Positions 49,832 to 57,965 of a DNA stretch of 64,000 nt are shown here, one piece after another (position 1 is the stretch's first letter; each line of letters begins with the position of its first letter). The notes below the pieces were generated by a model. It searched no databases and was not told the origin of the DNA. It saw only the letters and a list, made by a program, of their open reading frames with translations. The position numbers were made by a program, and so were the translations under genes. The DNA comes from JAFDWR01 sp038216655 (GTDB lineage: Bacteria; Armatimonadota; Fimbriimonadia; Fimbriimonadales; Fimbriimonadaceae). The stretch covers positions 186,001 to 250,000 of the forward strand of contig JBBQPZ010000001.1 in the NCBI GenBank assembly GCA_038216655.1, given 5' to 3'.

Positions 49832-51292
49832 TCAGAGGCCTTGCTGCGCCAATTCGATTGCGCGCAGCGAGGCCCTTGCTTTGCTTCCTGTCTCCTCGAA
49901 TTCCTTCCGTGGGTTCGAATCGTAGACGATTCCTGCGCCGGCCTGGACATACGCCATCCCATCCTTCATCAGGATCGTCCGGATCGCGATGCAAGTGTCC
50001 AAGTCACCAGAGTGGGAGAAGAAGCCTATCGCTCCCGCATAGGAGCCGCGTCGGGTCGGTTCCAGCTCGTCGATGATCTGCATCGCCCGCACCTTTGGCG
50101 CCCCGGAAACGGTGCCCGCCGGGAAACCGGCGCGCAAGAGATCAAACGAGGTCTTCCCCTTCGCGATCTGACCCGTGACGTCGCTCACGATGTGCATGAC
50201 GTGCGAATAGCGCTCGATCACCATCAGCTCGTTCACCTTCACCGAGCCGATTTGGCACACGCGGCCAAGATCGTTCCGCCCGAGGTCGACGAGCATCACA
50301 TGCTCCGCCCGCTCCTTCTCGTCCGCCAAAAGTTCTTCCCCCAGCCGCACGTCCTCTTCCGGGGTTGCCCCGCGCCATCGCGTCCCCGCGATGGGCCGAA
50401 CACGTGCCGTCTTGCCGTGCAGCGAAACCAGCAGCTCCGGCGATGCCCCGACCAAGTCGAAATCCCCGAACCTAAGCAGGAACATGTACGGGGAGGGATT
50501 CAGAGACCGCAGGGCCCGATAAACGGAGAGAGGATGCGCCTGAACCGGAACCGACAGACGCTGCGAAGGCACCATCTGGACACCGTCGCCCGCCGCGATG
50601 TACTCGCGCATCCGCTCGACGATCGCCTCGTAGCGCTTCTGCTCCATATTGGAGCTGACCGCACCGACCGGGAAACTCCCGGAAGGCAACTCAGGCAACG
50701 GACCTTTGAGTTGCTGCACGATCCCGTCCAACTCGGCCACCGCCGCGTCGTACTCACCCGGTGAAGCCGTAACAATCACCCGAATCACGTTCTTCGCGTG
50801 GTCGAACACGACGACCGTGTCCGCAAGCATCATCGCCATCTCAGGCAAATTCAAATCATCAACGGGTCCGCCCGGCAACCGCTCGAAGAAACGAACCAGA
50901 TCATACGACAACATGCCCACCGCGCCGCCGATGAAGCTGGGCAAGCCCGCTACCGCGATCGGGGGAGTCGTACCCACTTCCTGCTCAAGCACGTGGAGCG
51001 GGTCCTGACCCGCGGCAAGCTCAAACTCAGCAACTCGGTCCGGAGAGGTCACGGTCACATGGCTACCGTGGCTGCGGACCACCCGCTTGGGCTTGACCCC
51101 CAGAATCGAGTATCGACCGACCTGCTCGCCGCCCGTCACGCTCTCAAGGAGGAAGGAATGAACTTGGTCATGTGCCAGCTTCCAGTAGGCGCTGAGGGGG
51201 GTTTCCATGTCGGCGAGCAGGTCGAGATAGACCGGCATCGCGCGCCCGCCAGCGGTCTGGCGGTCGAACTCCTCGCGTGTGGGCACATGCAT
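49832..51292 (-). CDS. trpE: Anthranilate synthase component I
   Basis: 486 residues. The N-terminal feedback site LLES is present (SFLLESVTGGEQVGRYSILG), and the chorismate-binding core shows RPIAGTRWRGATPEED, HVMLVDLGRNDLGRV and PAGTVSGAPKVRAMQII. It makes anthranilate from chorismate with the TrpG glutaminase, which is not in the window. Homologous PabB lacks the full LLES context, so TrpE is preferred. ATG at 51292 is chosen; the frame is open 24 codons more. Divergent from leuD by 73 bases. Confidence 0.93.
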   Translation of the reverse strand: MHVPTREEFDRQTAGGRAMPVYLDLLADMETPLSAYWKLAHDQVHSFLLESVTGGEQVGRYSILGVKPKRVVRSHGSHVTVTSPDRVAEFELAAGQDPLHVLEQEVGTTPPIAVAGLPSFIGGAVGMLSYDLVRFFERLPGGPVDDLNLPEMAMMLADTVVVFDHAKNVIRVIVTASPGEYDAAVAELDGIVQQLKGPLPELPSGSFPVGAVSSNMEQKRYEAIVERMREYIAAGDGVQMVPSQRLSVPVQAHPLSVYRALRSLNPSPYMFLLRFGDFDLVGASPELLVSLHGKTARVRPIAGTRWRGATPEEDVRLGEELLADEKERAEHVMLVDLGRNDLGRVCQIGSVKVNELMVIERYSHVMHIVSDVTGQIAKGKTSFDLLRAGFPAGTVSGAPKVRAMQIIDELEPTRRGSYAGAIGFFSHSGDLDTCIAIRTILMKDGMAYVQAGAGIVYDSNPRKEFEETGSKARASLRAIELAQQGL

Positions 51293-51347
51293 GGCTGAGG
51301 GATTATGGCGATATCCCGAGCCTCTACGTTTGGGGTTCGGTCGTCCC

Positions 51348-51365
51348 TGTGCCAGAATTGGCACA
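51348..51365. promoter_or_regulatory. Inverted repeat abutting the leuD start
   Basis: TGTGCCA-GAAT-TGGCACA, perfect 7-base arms with a 4-base spacer, ends on the base before the leuD ATG and lies in the trpE/leuD divergent gap. It looks like a regulator binding site; the regulator is unknown. There is no room for a normal ribosome-binding site between it and the ATG. Confidence 0.5.
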
Positions 51366-51956
51366 ATGGCTGGCTTTCAAACCCACACGGGCAAGCTCGC
51401 GGTTGTGGCCGACGACAACGTCGACACCGATCGCATCATCCCCGCCCGCTTCCTGACCCGCGTGAGTCGTAGCGGATACGGCGAGCTCTTGTTCTCCGAT
51501 GTTCGCGGACCGAACTTCCCGCTTGACCAGCCTGAGGCCGTCGACGCTTCGATCTTGGTCGTGGGGACAAACTTCGGCTGCGGGTCCTCTCGTGAGCACG
51601 CGGTTTGGGCGATCCAACAGGCCGGCTTCCGAGCCGTCATCGCCAAGCGAACCGCGACCTCCGCCGCCTACAGCGACATCTTTCGCCAGAACGCCGCAAA
51701 CTGCGGCCTCTTGCTTTTGGAACTCACGGAAGCTGATCATCAACCACTTGTGGACGCAAAATCCGGTGGCGAGGCCACGATCGATCTGCCAAACCAAACG
51801 GTTTGCTGTAACGGCCAGACCTTCCATTTCGACATCAACCCGGTCAGCAAGCTGGCCGTGATGGAAGGACTCGATCTCATCGGCACAACGATGATCTACG
51901 ACGATCAGATCGCGACGTATGAGAAGAAATCTCAGGAGTTCGTACCCACGCGATGA
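51366..51956 (+). CDS. leuD: 3-isopropylmalate dehydratase small subunit
   Basis: 196 residues. Family motifs: DNVDTDRIIPARFL, GTNFGCGSSREHAVWAIQQAGF, and SDIFRQNAANCGLL. LeuD pairs with LeuC, which carries the [4Fe-4S] cluster, to isomerise 2- and 3-isopropylmalate in leucine synthesis; homologous small subunits serve homoaconitase. leuC is not in the window. It overlaps the following lipoprotein gene by four bases (ATGA). Confidence 0.93.
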   Translation: MAGFQTHTGKLAVVADDNVDTDRIIPARFLTRVSRSGYGELLFSDVRGPNFPLDQPEAVDASILVVGTNFGCGSSREHAVWAIQQAGFRAVIAKRTATSAAYSDIFRQNAANCGLLLLELTEADHQPLVDAKSGGEATIDLPNQTVCCNGQTFHFDINPVSKLAVMEGLDLIGTTMIYDDQIATYEKKSQEFVPTR

Positions 51957-52555
51957 AATCTCTCCCCTTCCTCTTGGCCGCCTTCCTTGTCCTTGGATGT
52001 TCGGGCACGGATTCAAACGCAACTCCAAGTTCAACCCCGACGACAACACCCAGCCCGTCGCTCACTCCAACGCCGTCTCCAACTCCAACTCCAACTCCAA
52101 CTTCAACTCCAACGGTGCCCGTGGACCGGACCGTTTCTCAGGACAACCTCAAGCGCAACAACCAACTTCGCAACCTCCAGAAGATCCCTCTCACCATCGG
52201 CAAGGCGCACGTGAAGGTCTGGGTGATGGACACCAACGACAAGCGCGAAGAGGGGATGATGTACCTCACCGATCGTGAGGTCAAGGCCGACGAGGGGATG
52301 CTTTTCGTCTTCTCCGGTCCGCAGCCGCTTAGCTTCTGGATGGAGAACACGATTCTCCCCCTCGACCTGATCTTCGTCGCCGACGACAAGACGGTCCTCA
52401 ATGTCCTTCAGGGAAAGCCGTTCGACAAGAGCCCCCTTCCCTCTCGAGGCCGGGCACAATACGTGGTCGAACTCAAAGCGGGCACCAGCAAGAAACTCGG
52501 TATCAAGGACGGCGATGCGGTCTCGATTCCTGATGGGATCCGGGCAAAGAATTAA
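51953..52555 (+). CDS. DUF192 lipoprotein
   Basis: 200 residues. Signal peptide MKSLPFLLAAFLVLGCSG with lipobox LGC. A ~35-residue Thr/Pro/Ser linker (TPTPSPTPTPTPTSTPT) connects to a DUF192 domain, recognised by REEGMMYLTDREVKADEGML, FWMENTILPLDLIFV and AQYVVELKAG. The domain's function is not established. The linker is encoded by ACTCCA-type hexamer repeats (52062-52113). It is coupled to leuD, an unusual partner. Confidence 0.87.
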   Translation: MKSLPFLLAAFLVLGCSGTDSNATPSSTPTTTPSPSLTPTPSPTPTPTPTSTPTVPVDRTVSQDNLKRNNQLRNLQKIPLTIGKAHVKVWVMDTNDKREEGMMYLTDREVKADEGMLFVFSGPQPLSFWMENTILPLDLIFVADDKTVLNVLQGKPFDKSPLPSRGRAQYVVELKAGTSKKLGIKDGDAVSIPDGIRAKN

Positions 52556-52578
52556 GTTCGAACCGGAGGACCTCAACA

Positions 52579-53967
52579 ATGCGTCTTGCAACCATGATGC
52601 GGGGATTTAGTCATAAGGCGTTGATCCGAACGATCGTCGTTCTTGCCGCCGCATCGGCCTCCGCAGTCACCACGTCTCCATCGAGCGACTACCTCACCGA
52701 TTGGGTTCTCGATGGTGATTGGGCGTACGGCATGGCCCGACCCGAGGCCGCCGGCCCTGGTGACGCATCCGCGGTCAATTGGTCAGGCGACGGAAGCACC
52801 CTCTTTGTTACACGCACCGAGCGAAGGACTGACGACCATTTGCTTCATCCGAAGCAGGAAGAGATGTCGATCCTCAGCGCCTGGAGCCGCAAGACCGGCG
52901 TGACCAAGGAGCTCTTGCGTGGCCCAGAGATTAGCGTCGGATTTGAAATCTGGCCCCTTGGGACCTCGTCATCCGTCCTGGTCCAGGTATCGGATAGCAC
53001 GATGGTGGTCGACGGGCAGTCGGGTCGCAAAGTGCCCCTCGCCTTCCCGCCCGATGGCTATTTCTTTGCCGGGTCCAACACCTCGCCGACTTCGAGCCGC
53101 TTCGTAATTGTTTATCAGTTTAGTGGGCAGACCGAGGGTCGGCCCGTTCGACCTAACGTTCTCGTCACCGCTGCGGCTCCGGGGGTGCCGCCGGTACCAC
53201 GGCAATCATCCATTGTCCGCCTGTATGACATGGCGGGAAATCTCGTTGCCTCCGCTGAGGTCCCAAAGGGCTTCACCGGACCCGGGTGGTCTTCTAACGG
53301 GCTCCCGCTCTTCTGGACTCGCACCTCTCGTGCAAATCCGCAGCCGATGACGATGGCCGAGCTCAGACCCGGCCAGGGTTTCGCGCCCTACACGGGTCAG
53401 AGGATCGACGGCGACTTGGGATTCGAGCGAACCTGGCTCCGAACCTCTCTGACCGAGATCCCGACCGGTAACGAAGCGGTCCGAATTCGCTCGGGATGGC
53501 TGGATTCGGCAGACGAAACCAGCCCCCAGAAACACGCGATCGTAGCCCCGGAAGTCGACCACGCGCCTCTTCTCAGCCCGGCAAAAGATGCGATCGTCTA
53601 CATCACCCGCGGCGTCCCCATGGTTCGACGTATGATGAAGATGCCCAAGGCCGAGTTCTTCAAGGCGATCAAGGGCGAGAAGCAAAACCGAGCGATGAGT
53701 GCGGCCAAGCAGAACGCCCTCGCAATCGCCATGTACGGGGGAGACGCCGACGATGCCCTCCCCCTAAACGGCAACTACGCCGACGCGATCAATCCGTATA
53801 TGAGAGATCCGACGCTCTCCAAGATGTTCACCTACACTTACGGAGGAGGGACGTTCCCCCCCGGTAGCAACCCAGCGAAAATTGAGATTGGCTTTGTTCA
53901 AACCGACGGCGGGCGGGCGATCGCATATGGAGACGGGCACGTACAGTGGTTCCCGGATAATCCTTGA
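52579..53967 (+). CDS. Secreted beta-propeller-like protein with pseudopilin-type C-terminal tail
   Basis: 462 residues. Signal-peptide-like start (LIRTIVVLAAASASAV). Residues ~45-340 contain repeats of the SGDGSTLFVTR and SPAKDAIVYITR kind, as in TolB/WD-type propellers. The last ~95 residues resemble the globular head of pseudopilins common in Armatimonadota and Planctomycetota: AKQNALAIAMYGGDADDALP, YADAINPYMRD, and the terminal AYGDGHVQWFPDN. The N-terminal methylated helix of true pseudopilins is absent, so this is a fusion of the head domain to another fold. GGAGG lies nine bases before the ATG. It overlaps the HAD gene by four bases. Confidence 0.75.
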   Translation: MRLATMMRGFSHKALIRTIVVLAAASASAVTTSPSSDYLTDWVLDGDWAYGMARPEAAGPGDASAVNWSGDGSTLFVTRTERRTDDHLLHPKQEEMSILSAWSRKTGVTKELLRGPEISVGFEIWPLGTSSSVLVQVSDSTMVVDGQSGRKVPLAFPPDGYFFAGSNTSPTSSRFVIVYQFSGQTEGRPVRPNVLVTAAAPGVPPVPRQSSIVRLYDMAGNLVASAEVPKGFTGPGWSSNGLPLFWTRTSRANPQPMTMAELRPGQGFAPYTGQRIDGDLGFERTWLRTSLTEIPTGNEAVRIRSGWLDSADETSPQKHAIVAPEVDHAPLLSPAKDAIVYITRGVPMVRRMMKMPKAEFFKAIKGEKQNRAMSAAKQNALAIAMYGGDADDALPLNGNYADAINPYMRDPTLSKMFTYTYGGGTFPPGSNPAKIEIGFVQTDGGRAIAYGDGHVQWFPDNP

Positions 53968-54587
53968 CCTGCGCCGCGCTTCTCTTTGACCTCGACGGAA
54001 CCCTGGTTCACTCGATCGAAGCGGTGGATCGTGCCTGGGCAACTTGGGCGAAGTCGCGCGGTTTGAATCCCGCCACCGTTCTCCACCAGATTCATGGTCG
54101 CAGGGCGGAGGACAGTCTGCGGCTCATCGCCCCCCATCTCGACCTCGAAGCGGAGAAAGTGCGGCTCGAGACGATTGAGGCAAACGACACGGAGGGCGTA
54201 GTGGCGGTTCCGGGCGCGATCGAGTTGCTTGAGTCCTTGCCTAGGACCCGGTGGGCGATTGTGACGAGCGGCACTCCGCCGGTCGCCTTGGCCCGCATCC
54301 GCGCCGCTGGCCTTCCGATGCCTTCAACTCTTGTGTGCGGGAACGAGGTCTTACGCGGCAAACCCTCTCCCGATCCTTTCCTTTTGGGGGCAAATCGCCT
54401 GGGCTACCTGGCGTCAGAGTGCATCGCCTTCGAAGATGCAGCCGCGGGCCTGGCCTCGGCACGAGCCTCGGGGGCAAAGGTCGTTCAAGTCGGACCGACG
54501 CAGTTCGAAGACCAGGAGCTATGGATATCCGATTTCACGAAGATCGTCGTGGTGAACCACTCAGGTTCCTTGCGGGTGACTTTCTAG
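53964..54587 (+). CDS. HAD-superfamily phosphatase
   Basis: 207 residues from a TTG start that overlaps the upstream stop (TTGA). HAD motif I is LFDLDGTLVHS, motif II IVTSGTP, motif III GKPSPDPFLLGANRLG, motif IV FEDAAAGLASARASGA. The cap insertion fits subfamily I phosphatases that act on sugar phosphates (2-deoxyglucose-6-phosphatase or beta-phosphoglucomutase type). Its stop overlaps the convergent trpA stop by four bases (CTAG). Confidence 0.88.
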   Translation: MTCAALLFDLDGTLVHSIEAVDRAWATWAKSRGLNPATVLHQIHGRRAEDSLRLIAPHLDLEAEKVRLETIEANDTEGVVAVPGAIELLESLPRTRWAIVTSGTPPVALARIRAAGLPMPSTLVCGNEVLRGKPSPDPFLLGANRLGYLASECIAFEDAAAGLASARASGAKVVQVGPTQFEDQELWISDFTKIVVVNHSGSLRVTF

Positions 54588-55372
54588 CTGATCGTTGCCC
54601 GCTTTAGCTCTTGAATCTGCTTAACGATCGACTCGCGACCGGCCCCCTCCTTCCATTCGCGCTGCAAAAGGTCGACGAGCCAACTCCCGATCACCGCGCC
54701 GTCGGCAACCTCGCAGACCATCCGAACATGCTCGGGTCGACTGATCCCGAAGCCCACGCAGACCGGTAAGCCAGTGCGACTCCTGATACGCCGGACGAGG
54801 TCCTGAACCTCTAGAGGCACTTCCTGCCCGGCTCCCGTCACTCCCGTTCTGGACACCGCGTAGACAAAGCCTGTGGACCGCCGACAGACCTCATCCAGAC
54901 GCGCGTCGGTCGAAGTGGGGGCGGCAAGGAACATGCCATCGATCCCCTTTGGTGTGCATGCGGCGGACCAAGCGTCAGACTCCTCGGGAGTCAAATCGCT
55001 AATGATCGTTCCCGTGACTCCCGCAGCCTGCAAAACCGTCGCGGCATTCTCATGCCCCAGTCGGAGAATGGTGTTGTAGTAGCCCATCGTCAGCACCGGC
55101 ACCTTCACCCCTGCGGCCCGGATCGCGTTGATCACCGCGGTCGGAGTGGCGCCTGCATCAAGGGCTCGCTGGGTGGAGGCTTGGATCGTCGGGCCATCGG
55201 CGATGGGATCGCTGAACGGGAGACCAACTTCAATGACATCGGCTCCTCCCTCTTCCAGGGTGGACAGGATGGCGGGCAACTGGTCCAGGGAAGGGTCGCC
55301 ACCGGTCACGTACAGCACCAGCGCTTTCTCGCCCCGTGCGCGGAGTGCGCCGAAGCGCTCAGTGAGGTTCAT
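54584..55372 (-). CDS. trpA: Tryptophan synthase alpha subunit
   Basis: 262 residues, normal TrpA length. Active-site Glu and Asp lie in VIEVGLPFSDPIADGPTIQ; other family segments are YVTGGDPSLDQL, FLAAPTSTD, YAVSRTGVTGAG and VGFGISRPEHVRMV. It cleaves indole-glycerol phosphate and passes indole to TrpB. No trpB is adjacent, which is unusual since the two are normally neighbours; trpE is 3.3 kb away. It probably forms its own unit. Confidence 0.94.
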   Translation of the reverse strand: MNLTERFGALRARGEKALVLYVTGGDPSLDQLPAILSTLEEGGADVIEVGLPFSDPIADGPTIQASTQRALDAGATPTAVINAIRAAGVKVPVLTMGYYNTILRLGHENAATVLQAAGVTGTIISDLTPEESDAWSAACTPKGIDGMFLAAPTSTDARLDEVCRRSTGFVYAVSRTGVTGAGQEVPLEVQDLVRRIRSRTGLPVCVGFGISRPEHVRMVCEVADGAVIGSWLVDLLQREWKEGAGRESIVKQIQELKRATIS

Positions 55373-55412
55373 CGAGGCTCAGAGTCTACCGGGTGTCTCA
55401 CTCTAACTGGGA

Positions 55413-55434
55413 GCGCCGACACTCCTGTCGGCGC
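55413..55434. repeat. Perfect 9-bp hairpin between trpA and a secreted-protein gene
   Basis: GCGCCGACA-CTCC-TGTCGGCGC. It lies past the stop of the minus-strand gene at 55466, so it may be its terminator, though no T-run follows. Confidence 0.6.
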
Positions 55435-55465
55435 CGGGCTTATGGAGTCACCGATCATCTCGAAG

Positions 55466-56134
55466 TTATCCCTGATCGACCGCTGTTGCGGCGCGCTTGA
55501 AACAGAAATCCAAGAGGGCGTTTGACTTCTTCCGGTCGAGGCTGGCGGCGATCTTCTGGATCGCGACAAAGTCAAGCCGGCCCAGCTCGAAGTCCTTGAG
55601 CGCCTCGGCCTCGGTCCTACCCGCGGACTCGGCCATGTCCCGACTCTTTTGAATGGCCGCCTTGACCTTCGCTATTTGCTTGGTGACCTTGGAGACCACC
55701 ATTGCCGGCGAGGCGTGCATAGCGCCTCCCAGGACCGCGAAAAGCGCATCTTGGGCGTCGGACGCGCTCCCCGCGTCAAACAGCGCCCACATCGAGCCGC
55801 CGTCGCTGATGAACGAGCCTGCGTTCATCATGTGCCCCCCAAAGTCCATCATCAACTTGTCAAGGCTTCGCATTTGCGCAGCCTTGGCATTGGGCAGACG
55901 TGAAATCAGCCTGGCATTCCGACGCGTCGCCGCCTCGGTGTAGGCCATGCACGCCTCAATCATGTCCGCGTTTGATCCTCCGCCCTTCTTCTCGAAGTAC
56001 TCGCTCCATTTCTCCTGACCCATTGCCAGGATTTGGGCGTCCGTCTTTCCCAGCGTCCGGGGGGGTTCCTGCCCGAAAGCAACCGCTGAGATCAGAAGAC
56101 AGACGAGCGCGAGACAAAAGGTTCGGGCCTTCAT
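55466..56134 (-). CDS. Small secreted protein, function unknown
   Basis: 222 residues. Signal peptide (FCLALVCLLISAVAFGQ), then an all-helical, mostly charged protein with MGQEKWSEYFEKKGGGSNAD at its start and SRDMAESAGRTEAEALKDFE near the end. No cysteine or metal motif is clear and I recognise no family. AGGA lies ten bases before the ATG. It starts eight bases after another small secreted protein gene ends, so the two share an mRNA. Confidence 0.7.
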   Translation of the reverse strand: MKARTFCLALVCLLISAVAFGQEPPRTLGKTDAQILAMGQEKWSEYFEKKGGGSNADMIEACMAYTEAATRRNARLISRLPNAKAAQMRSLDKLMMDFGGHMMNAGSFISDGGSMWALFDAGSASDAQDALFAVLGGAMHASPAMVVSKVTKQIAKVKAAIQKSRDMAESAGRTEAEALKDFELGRLDFVAIQKIAASLDRKKSNALLDFCFKRAATAVDQG

Positions 56135-56142
56135 AGGGTTTC

Positions 56143-56856
56143 CTAGTTGTGGAGCATGCGTCCTTCGAGCCGCTTCAAGCCCTCTTTCTGAGCGGCGGTG
56201 AGGAGAGCGGATAACTTGGTGCGAACGTCGCTTTGGATACTGGCGAGCAACGGGCTGACTTCCTTGCCGTACTTGGCGAGGGCTTCCTGCTGGAGCTGCT
56301 TTCCTTCCGCATCGTTCTTGGGCTTCTTCTTGCTGTAGATATCGAAGATCTTCTTCTGGACCTTGCGCTTTGCTTCCTCGGCACGTTGCGCTCCCGAAGC
56401 GAATACGGTGCGAAGTTTGGCGACCGTCGCTGAAGGCACTCCGGCTTCCTTCGCAACGCGCTCGTCGAGCAGCGCGGTCATCCCCGCCTGCTGCACGGTC
56501 AACTCACGCAGACGCTTGAGTTGCTCCGGCTTGAGCACGCCGAGGACGTTCTTCTTCAAGGCCTCATCGAGAGGGCGAATCCTTGCGTAGTCGGGCTGGT
56601 ATTGCTTCCCCGCCTTCTGGGCGGCCTCGGCTTCCTTCTGGAGCTCCTGAAGAACTGCCGCGCGCTTGGGACGATCCACATTCGCGATGTCGTTCATCGT
56701 CTTGCGCTGGGCCTCCGTGAGTCCGATTTCCTTCTGGATGTTCTTCGCCTGAAGGATCACCACGTTCGAAGCGTAGAAGTCGAACGCGACATCCGCCCGC
56801 GCGGCGATGCTTGCGAAAGCGAGGCTGATAAGGAGCAGGGTGCGAGAGAGTTTCAT
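56143..56856 (-). CDS. Secreted helical protein, Spy/LTXXQ-like
   Basis: 237 residues. Signal peptide (RTLLLISLAFASIAARA). The rest is helical and very charged, with IQKEIGLTEAQRKTMNDIAN and VLKPEQLKRLRELTVQQAGM, the latter two resembling the LTxxQ helices of Spy/CpxP-type periplasmic chaperones and the calcium-binding-like repeats found in planctomycete secreted proteins. Function is inference. The ATG at 56856 starts the signal peptide; the 36 open codons upstream overlap the S4 gene. Confidence 0.72.
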   Translation of the reverse strand: MKLSRTLLLISLAFASIAARADVAFDFYASNVVILQAKNIQKEIGLTEAQRKTMNDIANVDRPKRAAVLQELQKEAEAAQKAGKQYQPDYARIRPLDEALKKNVLGVLKPEQLKRLRELTVQQAGMTALLDERVAKEAGVPSATVAKLRTVFASGAQRAEEAKRKVQKKIFDIYSKKKPKNDAEGKQLQQEALAKYGKEVSPLLASIQSDVRTKLSALLTAAQKEGLKRLEGRMLHN

Positions 56857-56884
56857 CGGTGTTGTGTTCCTGACGAATAGTTGG

Positions 56885-57187
56885 CTAATCCGACTCGATT
56901 TCTGAGTCGATCGCCCCACCGGGCATCTTGTTCGCAATGTTGGCGGCCCGCTTTTCACTGGCAATCACCCGGATAAGCAAACGGTCGGGGAGACGCACGG
57001 TGTCCCCCGGTCTCAGCTTACGTCCGCGGCGGATTTCGGGCTCGCCGTTGACGAGGAATTCCTCCTCCTCCAGCCAGGCCTTGACCTCGCCTCCCGCGTT
57101 CACGAGATTGCACGCCTTCAGGAATTGACCGAGGGTAATGAACTCGGTGTTAACCTCAAAGGTCTTTTCGTCTTCTTGTCTGGCCAT
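56885..57187 (-). CDS. S4-domain RNA-binding protein (YaaA/RlbA-like)
   Basis: 100 residues. The central S4 fold is clear: ITLGQFLKACNLVNAGGEVK, WLEEEEFLVNGEPEIRRGRK, LRPGDTVRL. Bacillus YaaA homologues sit beside recF/dnaN; here the gene follows livG by 13 bases and is probably read from the livK promoter. It may bind rRNA or tRNA. A ~25-residue polar tail follows the domain. Confidence 0.88.
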   Translation of the reverse strand: MARQEDEKTFEVNTEFITLGQFLKACNLVNAGGEVKAWLEEEEFLVNGEPEIRRGRKLRPGDTVRLPDRLLIRVIASEKRAANIANKMPGGAIDSEIESD

Positions 57188-57200
57188 ACAACGTTATGGC

Positions 57201-57965
57201 CTAAACGGCTTCGCCAAGGTATGCCGCAATCACTTTGGGGTCGTTCCTGACCGAGTCCGGCGGACCGTAGGCAATCTCTTCGCCGTGATCCAACACAAAG
57301 ATCTTTTCGCACAACCCCATGACAAATCGCATGTCGTGTTCGATCAGAAGCACCGTCATCTGGTGCTCGTCGCGGATCTTCCTAACGACACCCATAAGGT
57401 CCAGCTTTTCCTGAGGGTTCATCCCCGCCGCCGGCTCATCCAGGAGCAGCAGCTTTGGCTGAGTCGCCATCGCACGGGCAATCTCCAGGCGCCGTTGGCT
57501 GCCGTAAGGCAGGTCGGCGCTGCGAAGATTCGCTTCGTCGGCAAGATCGACGACTTCAAGCAGTGACATCGCCTGATCGCGAAGGGCACGCGTTTCTTTG
57601 ATCGCGGGTGGCATGTCCGTTAAGGCGGACGCTAGCGATGTCTTATGACGGAGAAAGGCACCGACCATCACATTTTCAAGCACGCTCAAAGAGCGGAAGA
57701 GGCGAATGTTCTGGAAGGTGCGGCAAATGCCTAGCTTGGCAATCCTGTTTGAAGGAGTGCCTTCGATGTTCCGGCCCTCAAAAACGATGCCTCCGCTCGT
57801 GGGTTCATACACGCCGGTGATCATGTTGAAGCAAGTCGTCTTCCCCGCGCCGTTTGGTCCGATCAGGCCAAATAAGTCTCCCTTCTCCAGTTCAAAGGAG
57901 ACTTTGTTTACGGCGGTCAAACCGCCGAACTTGATCGTGGCTTCCTTTAGAGATAGGCAGGTCAT
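57201..57965 (-). CDS. livG: Branched-chain amino-acid ABC transporter, ATP-binding protein LivG
   Basis: 254 residues. Walker A GPNGAGKTT, LivG-type VYEPTSGGIVFEGRNIEG, signature LPYGSQRRLEIARAMA (variant LPYG in place of LSGGQ is normal for LivG), Walker B LLLLDEPAAGMNP and switch LIEHDMRFV. Overlaps livM by four bases. Confidence 0.94.
   Translation of the reverse strand: MTCLSLKEATIKFGGLTAVNKVSFELEKGDLFGLIGPNGAGKTTCFNMITGVYEPTSGGIVFEGRNIEGTPSNRIAKLGICRTFQNIRLFRSLSVLENVMVGAFLRHKTSLASALTDMPPAIKETRALRDQAMSLLEVVDLADEANLRSADLPYGSQRRLEIARAMATQPKLLLLDEPAAGMNPQEKLDLMGVVRKIRDEHQMTVLLIEHDMRFVMGLCEKIFVLDHGEEIAYGPPDSVRNDPKVIAAYLGEAV

Noticed and set aside
51359..51374. Sigma-54 promoter from TGGCAC before leuD
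   Set aside because: The required GC/TTGC element at the correct spacing is absent; the TGGCAC is half of the palindrome.
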